Assembly (NCBI GenBank): GCA_963736975.1
Contig: CAVTQY010000002.1
Coordinates: 806,001-870,000 of the forward strand
DNA from: CAVTQY01 sp963736975
GTDB lineage: Bacteria > Pseudomonadota > Alphaproteobacteria > Acetobacterales > Acetobacteraceae
Direction of reading: 5' to 3'
Length of the DNA: 64,000 nucleotides
Shown here: in pieces, positions 36,295-45,345 of the stretch
Numbering within the stretch: position 1 is the stretch's first letter
How the letters are laid out: each line of letters opens with the position of its first letter
Made by a program: the position numbers and the translations under genes
Notes under the pieces: generated by a model
What the model was told of the DNA's origin: nothing
Seen by the model: the letters and a program-made list of their open reading frames with translations, nothing else
The model's database searches: none

Positions 36295-36426
36295 GGAAAG
36301 ATTCACCACAGAAGACACGGAGGCACCGAGAGGAGGTTAGGCGGGTTTAGAATTGGGAGTGGCAGCGCGCCCAAGCTTACTCTGTGCTCTTCTCCCCGCC
36401 TCGGTGTCTCTGTGGTTAGACTTTCT
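36295..36426. repeat. Intergenic inverted repeat, copy B
   Basis: Starts GAAAGATTCACCACAGAAG and ends CTCTGTGGTTAGACTTTC, which mirror each other; the inner GACACGGAGGCACCGAG pairs with GCCTCGGTGTC. It lies between the RND remnant and the intact RND gene. It is the same family as the copies at 26684-26774 and 44368-44487. Confidence 0.7.
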
Positions 36427-36456
36427 TGTTTCCTTCGCTTCCGCCGTCCCAGAACG

Positions 36457-39400
36457 TCATTCGCCGGGCGCCGCGATTGTTCCCGGCTTCCTGCGGTGGA
36501 ACCGCGCCTTCACCCACTCGCGCATCGACTGGAACGCCACATACAGCATCGGGATCAGGAATATCCCGACCGAGCTGGCCGCGATCATCCCGGCGAACAC
36601 CGCCGTTCCCACATCGCGACGGCTGAACATGGCCGCGCCCTGCGCCGTGACCAGCGGCACCAGGCCGCAGATGAAAGCGACCGAGGTCATCATCACCGCG
36701 CGGAACCGCGTGCGTGCCCCTAGCACCGCCGCTTCGCGGATGCTCTCCCCCTCCTCGCGCCGCTCCTTCGCGAACTCGACGATCAGGATCGCGTTCTTCG
36801 CCGCCAGCGCGATCAGTACCACCAGTCCTATCTGCGCATAAAGATCCAGCGAGAGTCCGCCTATCTGGATTCCGACGAAGGCGCCCATAATGCCGACGAT
36901 AACCGACAGCAGGACGGGCAGGGGAATGGTCCAGCTCTCATACAGGCCGACCAGGAACAGATAGGCGAACAACACGGCCACGCCCATGATCGCGCCGGTC
37001 TGCCCGGAGGCAAGCTCCTCCTGATACGCGGTGCCGGTCCACTCGTAGCTATAACCGCGGGGCAGCGTCTTGTCGGAAATCGCGGCCATGGCGGTCAGCG
37101 CGGTGCCGGAGGACACGCCGGGCGCCGGTCCGCCGTCGATGGTGATCGCACGGTAGTTGTTGTAGCGCGTGATCACCTGCGGGCCGGTGACGAAGCGCAG
37201 CGACGCGATCGAACGCAGCGGCACCATGGCACCGCTGTTGTTGCGTACGAAAATCCGCCAGATCGCCGCGGTATCATTGCGGTCGGGTGCATCGCCTTGC
37301 AGGTTCACCTGCCAGGTTCGGCCGTAGAGGTTGAAATTGTTGATATAGATACCGCCGAGGGTGGCCTGCAACGCGACGAACACGTCGTTGATGTCAAGGC
37401 CGAGCACCTGCGCCTTGGTGCGGTCGATATCGAGGTAAAGCGACGGGTTGCTCGCCGTATAGGTGGAGAAGACGCGGGTCAGCGCCGGGTCCTGGTTCGC
37501 CGCAGCGAGCAGGCCGCGCATCACCTGGCCGTTCTGCACCGGGTCCTGACCCTCCAGCGCCTCCAGCTCGTATTCGAAGCCCGAGCCGGTGCCGAGGCCG
37601 ATGATCGGCGGCAGGTTGAACGGGAAGATCATCGCCGAGCGGATCGACTGCACGGCGCCGAAGGTGCGGCCGACCAAAGCCTGCACCGAGTTCGCCATGC
37701 CGACGCGATCGGCGAATGGCTTCAACCGCGCCACGACAAAGGCGGAGTTCGACTCGTTCGCGCCATCCAGCAAGGAGAAGCCCACGATCGCCAGCGTGTC
37801 CTGCACCTGCGGCATGGTGTGCAGGATTTTTTCCACCCGCGCAGCCACTTCGCTCGAGCGCGCGACCGAAGCGCCATCAGGGAGTTGCACGGAAATGAAG
37901 AAAGCGCCCTGGTCTTCCTCCGGCAGGAAGCCGGTCGGCGTGCGGTTCATCATCCACCCGGCGCCGAGGACGAACACGACGACCAGCAGCAGCGACAGCG
38001 CGCCGACGCGGACAAGGCGCCCGACGACGGCAGCATAACCGTTGCGCACCTTGTCGATCCCGCGCAGCACCAAGCGGATCGGGCCGCGCTTCTTGATATT
38101 CGGTCGGAGAAACAGCGCGCAGAGCGCCGGCGACAGCGTCAGCGCGTTGACCGCCGAGATCAGCATCGCGCAGGTCATGGTGACCGCGAACTGGCGGAAC
38201 AGAATGCCGGTCAGGCCGGGGATGAAGCCGGTCGGCACAAACACCGACAACAACACGAGCGAGATGGCGATGATCGGCCCGGTGATCTGCTGCATCGCCT
38301 TGATGGTCGCTTCCGACGGTGTCAGATGCGGCTCTTCCTCCATCACCCGCTCGACATTCTCCACCACCACGATCGCATCATCGACGACGATGCCGATCGC
38401 CAACACCAATGCCAGCAGCGAGACGGTGTTGACGGTGAAGCCGAGCGCCAGCAGCGCGGCGAAAGTGCCGATCAGGCTGACCGGCACGGCGATCAGTGGA
38501 ATGATGGTGGCGCGGATACTGCCGAGGAACAGAAACACCATCAGCACCACCAGGGCAAACGCCTGGAGCAGCGTGGTCAACACCTCATGCACGGTATCAC
38601 GAACGAATTCGCTGGTGTCGTACATCACCTTGGCATGCAGCCCCTGCGGGAAGCGCGCGCCGAGACGATTGAGCGCTGCCTGCACTGCCGCCGATGTCTG
38701 CACGGCGTTGGCACCGGGGGCCAGATAGATCGCCACCGGCACCGCCGGCTGACCGTTGAGCCGCGTCTCGGCATCCATGTTCTGCGCACCGAGGTCCACG
38801 TCGGCCACGTCGCGCAGCCGCAGCACCGATCCGTCAGGATTGGCGCGGATGACAATGGCGCCGAACTGAGCCGGCGTGATCAGCCGCCCCTGCGTTTGCA
38901 GGTTGAACTGGAACTGCTGGTCATTGCCGATCGGGCGCGCACCAATGCGCCCGACCGGTGCAACGGTGTTCTGCGCATTGATCGCGCTGATGATGTCGGA
39001 CGGCGCGAGACCCAAACTCACCAACCGGTCGGTGTGGAACCAGACCCGCATGGAGTAGTTGAGCTTGGAGAACAGGTTGGCCTGACCCACGCCCGGCGTG
39101 CGCGACAACGTGTCCAGCACGTTGATCAGCACATAGTTGGTGATGAACAGCGGATCCATCTTGGGATTGTCGCTGTAGAACGCCAGGAATTCGAGGATCG
39201 AGGAGGATTTCTTCTGCACCTGCAGGCCCTCGGCCTGCACCTCGGCGGGAAGCTGCGACAGCGCCGTCTGCACGCGGTTGTTGACGTTGACGGTGTCGAT
39301 ATCCGGGTTGCTGCCCAACGCGAAACTGACGGCCAGGCTGTAGCTGCCATCGTTGCCGCTGTTCGACTTCATGTAGATCATCTTGTCCACGCCGACGACC

Positions 39401-39606
39401 TGCGCCTCGATCGGCTGCGCGACGGCGGCCTCCACGGTCGCGGCCGAGGCGCCGGGATAGGTGGCGTTGACGGAGACCTGGGGCGGGACGATGTCGGGAA
39501 GCTGCGCCACGGGAATGCGGGTCAGCGCGATCGCCCCGGCAATGGTGACAACGATGGCGATGACGATCGCCAGCCGCGGCCGGCGGATGAAGACCGCGGA
39601 GATCAT
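36457..39606 (-). CDS. RND multidrug efflux permease (HAE1/AcrB type)
   Basis: A 1049-residue inner-membrane proton/drug antiporter. It has the usual 12 transmembrane helices and two large periplasmic loops. Seen are MISAVFIRRPRLAIVIAIVV, ALAIGIVVDDAIVVVENVERVM with the paired Asp of the proton relay in TM4, and GLVVLIALAAKNAILIVEFAKERRE. The C-terminus is RRKPGTIAAPGE. It pumps drugs and other toxic compounds with the adaptor encoded just upstream (four-base overlap) and an outer-membrane channel not encoded here. Confidence 0.95.
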   Translation of the reverse strand: MISAVFIRRPRLAIVIAIVVTIAGAIALTRIPVAQLPDIVPPQVSVNATYPGASAATVEAAVAQPIEAQVVGVDKMIYMKSNSGNDGSYSLAVSFALGSNPDIDTVNVNNRVQTALSQLPAEVQAEGLQVQKKSSSILEFLAFYSDNPKMDPLFITNYVLINVLDTLSRTPGVGQANLFSKLNYSMRVWFHTDRLVSLGLAPSDIISAINAQNTVAPVGRIGARPIGNDQQFQFNLQTQGRLITPAQFGAIVIRANPDGSVLRLRDVADVDLGAQNMDAETRLNGQPAVPVAIYLAPGANAVQTSAAVQAALNRLGARFPQGLHAKVMYDTSEFVRDTVHEVLTTLLQAFALVVLMVFLFLGSIRATIIPLIAVPVSLIGTFAALLALGFTVNTVSLLALVLAIGIVVDDAIVVVENVERVMEEEPHLTPSEATIKAMQQITGPIIAISLVLLSVFVPTGFIPGLTGILFRQFAVTMTCAMLISAVNALTLSPALCALFLRPNIKKRGPIRLVLRGIDKVRNGYAAVVGRLVRVGALSLLLVVVFVLGAGWMMNRTPTGFLPEEDQGAFFISVQLPDGASVARSSEVAARVEKILHTMPQVQDTLAIVGFSLLDGANESNSAFVVARLKPFADRVGMANSVQALVGRTFGAVQSIRSAMIFPFNLPPIIGLGTGSGFEYELEALEGQDPVQNGQVMRGLLAAANQDPALTRVFSTYTASNPSLYLDIDRTKAQVLGLDINDVFVALQATLGGIYINNFNLYGRTWQVNLQGDAPDRNDTAAIWRIFVRNNSGAMVPLRSIASLRFVTGPQVITRYNNYRAITIDGGPAPGVSSGTALTAMAAISDKTLPRGYSYEWTGTAYQEELASGQTGAIMGVAVLFAYLFLVGLYESWTIPLPVLLSVIVGIMGAFVGIQIGGLSLDLYAQIGLVVLIALAAKNAILIVEFAKERREEGESIREAAVLGARTRFRAVMMTSVAFICGLVPLVTAQGAAMFSRRDVGTAVFAGMIAASSVGIFLIPMLYVAFQSMREWVKARFHRRKPGTIAAPGE

Positions 39607-40832
39607 TGCCGTGCGGCGAGGTTCTGTCCGGTTTCCAGCGCGGCCGTGCCGCCGCTCTTCGTCTGCGCCGGGGTGAACCCGGGTATGGGGGATGCGGGTC
39701 CGGGCGTCACGACCTGTCCGGGATGCACTTTCTGGATCCCGTCCACGATGACCATCTCACCGGCCGTGAGCCCGGTGAGGACCGTTTGCACAGTGGGTGT
39801 CGATTGGCCCGTCGTGATCCGGACCTCCTGCACCTTGTTGCCGGCACCGACAGTAAAGACGTAGTCGCCTTGCTGGTCGGACAGCACGGCGGCCGGCGGC
39901 ACGGCCAGCATCTCCTCCGGTTCGGCGCCTTGCAGCAGCACGGTTACGAACTCGTCGGCCACCAGCTCGCGCAGCGTCGAGCCGTTGAGCTGCGTCTTGC
40001 TGATCAACGGGTTGGGGATGGTGCCGCGCCAGATCAGCGTGTCGGTATTCGGCGTCACCAGGTTGTCGATGAAATCGACGGTGCCGGTCTGGTCGTAGAT
40101 TCGGCCATCCGGCAGTCGCAGCCGAATCACGATCGATTTGAAGCCGCCCTTGTCGGCGTATCGGTGCCGCAACTCCAGCGCGGTGCGGAACGGTATCGGG
40201 AAGACCACATACATCGGGTCCTGACTGACGATCGTGGTCAAAACGCCTGAGCTGGGCGTCACCACGTTGCCGACGGTGACAGACGTCCGGCCAATCTTGC
40301 CGTCGATCGGCGCGCGGATCTCGGTGTAGCCGAGATTAATCGCCGACACCTTCTCCTGCGCCTGCGCGGCGAGCACGGAGGCGGCGTCGGACAGCATGGT
40401 GGCTCGTGCGGCGTCCACCAAGGATTGCTGGCCGGCCGGTGTCTTGAGCAACTGCTCGGCGCGCTGATAGGCGAGCGTGGCATTCGTAAGCTGCGCCTGA
40501 GCCTGCTGCACGGCGGCCTGCTTGGCCTCGAGGTCGGCTTGGAACGGCGGCTGCTCAAGCACATAGAGCAGGTCGCCCTTCTTCACCTCCGACCCTTCGA
40601 CGAATTTCTGCTGTTCGAGGAAGCCAGTGACCCGGGCCACCAGTGCGACGCGGTTGATCGCCGCGATGCGCCCGACGAATTCATTGGTCTCGGTGATCGG
40701 CTGCTTGGCCACTCGGATCACGCCCACGGACGGCGGACCGCCCATACCCGGAGCCTGCGCGAGGGCCGGACAGGCAAAAGCCGCGGCCACCGCGATCGCT
40801 CCCAGAAGGGCAGCCGGCAAGCGAAGCATCAT
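39603..40832 (-). CDS. RND efflux periplasmic adaptor (membrane fusion protein)
   Basis: A 409-residue adaptor with a signal peptide (MMLRLPAALLGAIAVAAAFACPALA). The barrel-sandwich/lipoyl halves are VALVARVTGFLEQQKFVEGSEVKKGDLLYVLE and IRAPIDGKIGRTSVTVGNVV, with an alpha-helical hairpin between them (QAAVQQAQAQLTNATLAYQRAEQLL). It links the inner-membrane pump to an outer-membrane channel. ATG 40832 has GGAGAG at proper spacing. An operator palindrome lies 64 bases upstream. Confidence 0.93.
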   Translation of the reverse strand: MMLRLPAALLGAIAVAAAFACPALAQAPGMGGPPSVGVIRVAKQPITETNEFVGRIAAINRVALVARVTGFLEQQKFVEGSEVKKGDLLYVLEQPPFQADLEAKQAAVQQAQAQLTNATLAYQRAEQLLKTPAGQQSLVDAARATMLSDAASVLAAQAQEKVSAINLGYTEIRAPIDGKIGRTSVTVGNVVTPSSGVLTTIVSQDPMYVVFPIPFRTALELRHRYADKGGFKSIVIRLRLPDGRIYDQTGTVDFIDNLVTPNTDTLIWRGTIPNPLISKTQLNGSTLRELVADEFVTVLLQGAEPEEMLAVPPAAVLSDQQGDYVFTVGAGNKVQEVRITTGQSTPTVQTVLTGLTAGEMVIVDGIQKVHPGQVVTPGPASPIPGFTPAQTKSGGTAALETGQNLAARQ

Positions 40833-40895
40833 GCGTCGATCTCTCCGGGCGGACAGTGGCGCCTCACATGGGTGTGCACAACACTGCCGCAAGGG

Positions 40896-40918
40896 GGTGA
40901 CCGAACGGTTCGGTCACC
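40896..40918. promoter_or_regulatory. Perfect 23-bp palindrome, probable TetR-type operator for the RND operon
   Basis: GGTGACCGAAC and GTTCGGTCACC are perfect reverse complements around a central G. The core CCGAACGGTTCGG resembles operators of TetR-family repressors that control RND pumps. It lies 64 bases upstream of the adaptor ATG in the divergent region shared with HMG-CoA lyase. No regulator gene is adjacent, so the repressor must be encoded elsewhere. Confidence 0.65.
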
Positions 40919-40957
40919 GATTAACTCACCCGGTCGGCACCGGTCGGCCCAGCCGGA

Positions 40958-40966
40958 TGCTATATA
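40958..40966 (+). promoter_or_regulatory. Extended -10 promoter candidate for HMG-CoA lyase
   Basis: TGCTATATA fits an extended -10 element (TGn followed by TATATA) 32 bases before the GTG start. No strong -35 hexamer is visible at 16-18 bases upstream, which is common with extended -10 promoters. Confidence 0.35.
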
Positions 40967-40998
40967 ACAAAGTGTGTCCCGGCGAGGGAGGTGTGTCC

Positions 40999-41928
40999 GT
41001 GACCAACAGGCAGCATGTCAAGATCTGCGAGGTGGGTCCGCGTGACGGGCTGCAGATCGCGAAGTCCCGCATGGCAACTGATGACAAGGTGCGCTGGATT
41101 GCCGCAATGGCGGCGGCCGGCGTCAAGGAGATCGAGGTCGGCAGCTTCGTCCCGCCGCGGATCATCCCGCAGATGGCGGATACCGACGAGGTTGTGCGCC
41201 GATGCCTGGAGATTCCGGGCCTGACGGTGATCGCACTGGTGCCGAACCTGCGAGGGGCCCAGGACGCCTATGCGGCGGGGACGCACAAGATCAGCGTGCC
41301 GGTCTCGGTGAGTGAGGGGCACAGCCGGGCGAATCTCAACCGCTCGCCGGCGGACAGCATCGCGGAGATGGGCAGGCTTGTGGCGTGGGTGAGGGAGCAG
41401 CCGCGCCGGATGGAGGTGATCGCGGGGTGCTCCACCGCCTTCGGCTGTTCGATCGACGGAGTGGTGCCGACGGCGAAGGTCGTGGAGGTGGCGAGCGGCT
41501 TGGCACGCGCCGGGGTGGACAAGATCATGCTGGCCGATACGGTCGGTTACGCGCATCCGGCCCAGGTGCGAGAGGTGGTGCGCGCGGTTCGCGAAGCGAT
41601 CGGGCCGGTGCTGTACGGGCTGCATCTGCACGACACGATGGGGCTGGGGCTGGCGAACGCCCTCGCCGGACTGGATGAAGGAATCCGCGCGTTCGATTCT
41701 TGCCTGGCCGGGCTGGGCGGCTGCCCTTACGCGCCCGGCGCCTCGGGCAACGTTGTCACTGAGGACTTGGTGTTCATGCTGGAGAGCATAGGCTTCGCGA
41801 CGGGGATCGACCTGCCGAAGCTGATCGCCGCGCGTGAGATACTGCACTCGGGGCTGCCGGACGAGCCGATGCAAGGGCAGGTGGCGAAGGCGGGGATTCC
41901 GAAGACGTTCCATCCGGCGACTGCCTAA
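40999..41928 (+). CDS. Hydroxymethylglutaryl-CoA lyase
   Basis: A 309-residue HMGL-like TIM-barrel enzyme that cleaves HMG-CoA to acetyl-CoA and acetoacetate in leucine catabolism. Motifs are EVGPRDGLQ (metal and substrate Arg), HKISVPVSVSEGH, GLHLHDTMGLGLANAL (metal His pair) and the glycine-rich signature GLGGCPYAPGASGNVVTEDL with the active-site Cys. GTG 40999 is chosen because GAGGGAGGT ends six bases before it. Acyl-CoA carboxylase partners are not in the window. It is divergent from the RND operon. Confidence 0.92.
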   Translation: MTNRQHVKICEVGPRDGLQIAKSRMATDDKVRWIAAMAAAGVKEIEVGSFVPPRIIPQMADTDEVVRRCLEIPGLTVIALVPNLRGAQDAYAAGTHKISVPVSVSEGHSRANLNRSPADSIAEMGRLVAWVREQPRRMEVIAGCSTAFGCSIDGVVPTAKVVEVASGLARAGVDKIMLADTVGYAHPAQVREVVRAVREAIGPVLYGLHLHDTMGLGLANALAGLDEGIRAFDSCLAGLGGCPYAPGASGNVVTEDLVFMLESIGFATGIDLPKLIAAREILHSGLPDEPMQGQVAKAGIPKTFHPATA

Positions 41929-41937
41929 GACCAGTTA

Positions 41938-42774
41938 TTGGTTTCGAGCGCCCGCACGGTCATCCTGCATGTCGATGACCTTGGCTCCAGCCATGGGGCC
42001 AATGTGGCGTATCTCGAGTTGGCGCAGCGCGGGCTGGTGACGTGCGGGTCGGTGATGGCGCCGTGTCCGTGGTTTCGGGAGATCGCGGAAGCCGCTGCTG
42101 CAGATGCATCGCTCGATCTCGGCGTGCATCTCACACTGACCAGCGAGTGGACGGGATATCGCTGGGCGCCGCTTTCAACGGCCAGCCGCGCGTCGGGACT
42201 GATCGACGATGACGGGTATATGTGGCGCGATGTAGCGAGTCTGCGGCGCCGGGTTGTGCCGGAGGCCGCGGAGGTTGAACTGCGGGCGCAGATCGAGCGA
42301 TGCCTCGCCGCCGGCATCGCGCCCTCGCATATCGACGCGCATATGGGAGCGGCGATGCTGGCGGCGCTGCTGCCCGTGCAACAGCGTCTGGCGCGCGATT
42401 ATGGGCTGTTTCCGGTGTTGCCGCGCTCGATCCCCTGGGCGCCTGATCCCGCGGCGTATCGGGCGACGATGGCGGAGCTCGATGAGGTGGGATTTCCGGC
42501 GATCGACCATTGTCGCGGGACCCTGCCGGTCCCGCGAGAGGCATTGGCGGCCGGCTGGCAGGATATGATCCGCGAGCTTCCGGCCGGTACGACGCATTTC
42601 GCGCTGCATGCGACACGGCCGGGCGATTTCGAGGCGATCTCTCCGCAGCACGCCGGGTGGCGCATCGGCGAATACGAGTTGCTGGCGAGCGGCGCGGTGG
42701 CCGAGTGGCTCGCGCGGGCGGGTATTGCGACCGTTGGCTACCGGCAGATGAACGGCAGGTCTGCGATCGGATAA
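41938..42774 (+). CDS. ChbG/HpnK family polysaccharide deacetylase-like protein
   Basis: A 278-residue YdjC/ChbG/HpnK-type carbohydrate deacetylase. Metal-site residues are HVDDLGSSHGAN (Asp-Asp), LDLGVHLTLTSEW (His) and PSHIDAHMG (His). The family removes N-acetyl groups from chito-oligosaccharides or hopanoid glucosamine. TTG 41938 is the likely start, nine bases after the HMG-CoA lyase stop, so the pair may be cotranscribed. No hopanoid genes are nearby to support HpnK itself. Confidence 0.8.
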   Translation: MVSSARTVILHVDDLGSSHGANVAYLELAQRGLVTCGSVMAPCPWFREIAEAAAADASLDLGVHLTLTSEWTGYRWAPLSTASRASGLIDDDGYMWRDVASLRRRVVPEAAEVELRAQIERCLAAGIAPSHIDAHMGAAMLAALLPVQQRLARDYGLFPVLPRSIPWAPDPAAYRATMAELDEVGFPAIDHCRGTLPVPREALAAGWQDMIRELPAGTTHFALHATRPGDFEAISPQHAGWRIGEYELLASGAVAEWLARAGIATVGYRQMNGRSAIG

Positions 42775-42815
42775 TCGCCGTTGTCACGGCATCGCGGCGG
42801 TGACAGGAAGAGGCG

Positions 42816-44348
42816 ATGCCGTTTGTTGGACCAATGATAAGGCGTGCCGCTGCGCGGGCGCCAAGGGGAAACGCCGCTGTCCTGCCGCCCGCCGTAATCC
42901 CGGGGCGATCGCTGGTGCTGGCGGCCTGCGTGATGGCCACTTTCATGGCCGCCGTCGAAAGCACGATCGTTGCGACCGCGATGCCGAGCATCGTCGCCGA
43001 TCTCGGCGGATTTCGGCTGTTGAGCTGGGTGTTCTCGATCTATCTGCTGACGCAGGCGGTGACCATCCCGATCTACGGCCGGCTCGCCGATTTGTTCGGC
43101 CGCAAGAAGGTATTCTATGTCGGGACAGGTTTCTTTCTGGTGGGCTCGGCGCTGTCAGGCTTCGCGCCGGACATGCTGTGGCTGATACTGTTCCGGGCGC
43201 TGCAGGGGATCGGCGCCGGCGGGGTGCAGCCGATCGCCATGACCATCTGCGGCGATATCTACACGCCGGCCGAGCGTGCGCGGGTGCAGGGCCTGATCTC
43301 ATCGGTGTTTGGTGTCGCCGCGGTGGTGGGGCCTTCGCTGGGCGCGTTCCTGGTCGAGCACGGCGCGTGGCCGGTGGTGTTCTGGGTCAACCTGCCGGTC
43401 GGCGCGGCGTCTATTGTGATGATCTCGCTGTTTCTTCGCGAACGGGTCGAGCCGCGCGCACGGCGGATCGATTATGCCGGCTCCCTGCTGATCACGATTG
43501 CGGCGGGCGGGCTGATTCTATTGTTGGTGCAGGGCAGCAGCTTGCCCGGTGGGTTCGTCGCCGGGCTCGGCGCGCTGGTTGCGGCTGCGGTCGCGATGTT
43601 GATCGCCCATGAGGCGAGGACGCCTGAGCCGATGCTGCCGCTCGATCTTTGGCACGACAGGGTGATCTCGGTGGGCAGCGTCGGCGGCGGACTGGTCGGC
43701 GCGGTGATGATGGGCGTATCGGCGTTCCTGCCGACTTATGTGCAGGGCCCGATGGGGCTCAGCCCGACAATGGCGGGTCTGGTGCTCGGGGTGATGTCGG
43801 TCACCTGGGCGTTGGCGAGCATTATCGGCGGGCGGCTGATGGTGCGCACGAGCTACAGGTTCATCGCGGCGCTGGGCACGCTGTTCCTGATTGCCGGGAG
43901 TGCGGTTCTGGTGACGTTGACGCCGGAGCGGGGTGCGGGTTGGGCGGCGCTCGCGTCTTTGGTGATCGGCGTCGGCATGGGGCTGTGCAACACGGCGTTC
44001 ATCGTGTCGATCCAGGCGGCGGTTGCGTGGGCGAAGCGGGGAGCGGCGACCTCTTCGTGTTTGTTTCTGCGCTTTATCGGGCAGGCGTTGGGGGCGGCGG
44101 CGTTCGGGGCGCTGTTGAACCTGGTTATTCTGCGTCAGGCGCCGAATGCGACGGACGCGCTCAACCGGCTGTTGGATCCGGGCTTGCGGGGGACGTTATC
44201 CGATGTGGAGAGAGTGCGGTTGACGCATTTGGTGGCGACCGGGTTGAACCATGGTTACTGGCTTGCGTTGGGGCTGTCTGTCGCGGCGTTCCTGTTGGTG
44301 CTGTTGCTGCCGAAGCGGCTGGGGCCGGCGCATCAGGTGCTTCGGTGA
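42816..44348 (+). CDS. MFS drug exporter (DHA2/14-TM type)
   Basis: A 510-residue major facilitator protein of about 14 transmembrane helices. Typical are AVESTIVATAMPSIVADLGGF, WVFSIYLLTQAVTIPIYGRLADLFGRKKVF (motif A) and GIGAGGVQPIAMTICGDIYTPAERARVQGL (motif C-like). It is an inner-membrane proton-coupled exporter of drugs or metabolites. ATG 42816 has GGAAGAGG upstream. It ends 20 bases before repeat copy C. Confidence 0.9.
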   Translation: MPFVGPMIRRAAARAPRGNAAVLPPAVIPGRSLVLAACVMATFMAAVESTIVATAMPSIVADLGGFRLLSWVFSIYLLTQAVTIPIYGRLADLFGRKKVFYVGTGFFLVGSALSGFAPDMLWLILFRALQGIGAGGVQPIAMTICGDIYTPAERARVQGLISSVFGVAAVVGPSLGAFLVEHGAWPVVFWVNLPVGAASIVMISLFLRERVEPRARRIDYAGSLLITIAAGGLILLLVQGSSLPGGFVAGLGALVAAAVAMLIAHEARTPEPMLPLDLWHDRVISVGSVGGGLVGAVMMGVSAFLPTYVQGPMGLSPTMAGLVLGVMSVTWALASIIGGRLMVRTSYRFIAALGTLFLIAGSAVLVTLTPERGAGWAALASLVIGVGMGLCNTAFIVSIQAAVAWAKRGAATSSCLFLRFIGQALGAAAFGALLNLVILRQAPNATDALNRLLDPGLRGTLSDVERVRLTHLVATGLNHGYWLALGLSVAAFLLVLLLPKRLGPAHQVLR

Positions 44349-44367
44349 GGGGTTGGCGGCTGGAAGA

Positions 44368-44487
44368 AAGTAATTTCAACCACAGCGAGACAAGGAGATA
44401 CAGAGAAGGCGAGGAGGGACATTTTGCGCTTTGCGCAGAGGGTTTCGTTCTTCTCCATGCCTCGGTGTCTGTGTGGTCAGGCTTTCT
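44368..44487. repeat. Intergenic inverted repeat, copy C
   Basis: Starts AGTAATTTCAACCACAGCGAG and ends GCCTCGGTGTCTGTGTGGTC...TTT. The inner GGCGAGGAGGG pairs with CTCCATGCCTCG-like sequence less well than in copy B. It overlaps the last codons of the minus-strand hypothetical gene ending at 44477. Same family as copies A and B. Confidence 0.65.
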
Positions 44488-45058
44488 TACTTGCTTCGGT
44501 CTCGATCGGCGGAACGGAGTCGGTAACGGGGTCGTAGCGATAGCCGAAGGCGATGCGGCGCTCTTCCATGGTCATCTTGTCCCAGAGCTTGTCCGGGCAC
44601 TGCCAAGCGGCGCGGGGGATACGGGATCCGGGGACCGAGGGAGGGGGTTCGGCCTTGGCGGGATGCGCTTCGGCCGGAGGGCGGCCTGAGGTTTTGCGGA
44701 CGGTTGGTTCCTTGGGCGGGGCTTGCAGGTCGTGGAGCTTGCGCAAGGCCGTCTGCATGGTGCGCGAGAGGGTGGCGGCGTTGGAGCGATGGCGGGCGAC
44801 GATGGTGTCCGGCACGTCGGGCGGGGCGGCTCGGCGCAATGCGTCCATGGCGGCGAAATGCATGGTGATGGCGTGGGCGGCGAGCAGGGCCTGCATGGTG
44901 TTGGCGGGCTTGGCGTCGAGCAGGGCGAGGCGGGCGACTTTGCGGCGGGTGGCGCGGTCGTGTTCGGACTCGCCGCCGCGCGGGGGGACGCCGTCCATGA
45001 TGGTTTGGACGAAATGCTCGATGACGGCGGGGTCGAGGTCTGGGGTGGGCTGGGTCAT
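44477..45058 (-). CDS. Hypothetical protein, likely conserved in Acetobacteraceae
   Basis: A 193-residue protein with no domain I recognise. The N-terminal half is helical (DPAVIEHFVQTIMDGVPPRGGESEHDRATRRKVARLALLDA) and Ala-rich. The middle is Pro-rich and probably disordered (KAEPPPSVPGSRIPR). The C-terminus has WQCPDKLWDKMTMEERRIAFGYRYDP. The start is ATG 45058 with GGAGGG-like sequence upstream. A TTGACA box lies 60 bases upstream. Its place next to a repeat and the accessory block hints at a mobile history. Confidence 0.65.
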   Translation of the reverse strand: MTQPTPDLDPAVIEHFVQTIMDGVPPRGGESEHDRATRRKVARLALLDAKPANTMQALLAAHAITMHFAAMDALRRAAPPDVPDTIVARHRSNAATLSRTMQTALRKLHDLQAPPKEPTVRKTSGRPPAEAHPAKAEPPPSVPGSRIPRAAWQCPDKLWDKMTMEERRIAFGYRYDPVTDSVPPIETEASKKA

Positions 45059-45115
45059 GATGCGGCGGTCCTGTGGAGGGAAGTGGCGCGTCTTCTAACA
45101 TATGGTCAGTTATGA

Positions 45116-45121
45116 TGTCAA
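45116..45121 (-). promoter_or_regulatory. -35-like TTGACA upstream of the 44477-45058 gene
   Basis: TTGACA on the minus strand is followed by an ACAT...ATGT dyad (ACATCATAACTGACCATATGT). The -10 is unclear: TTAGAA at a 17-base spacing is weak. The AT-rich dyad in a GC-rich region suggests a promoter with a bound regulator. Confidence 0.35.
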
Positions 45122-45345
45122 GCTTTCATTTCGGATGAGAGAGCGGGGGTCGCGCAGCGCAGCCGCTTGCGGGTCGAGGGAGGCGAGAGGGCTCGAGGGC
45201 GCGACGGCTACCAAGCGGCACGGGAAAGGCCGTTTCGCCGCAAGACAAGGACGTATGGAGGCCGGCTTCGAGCGAAGTTCAACGGCCAGACGAGCGGCAA
45301 AACAGGGGGAGGGGTATGGGTATGGGCCGAGCAGTCCCGAGAAGT

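Noticed and set aside
37297..39864. An 855-codon plus-strand open frame opposite the RND pump
   Set aside because: Antisense shadow of the well-conserved pump; Asp/His/Arg-rich composition and no family resemblance.
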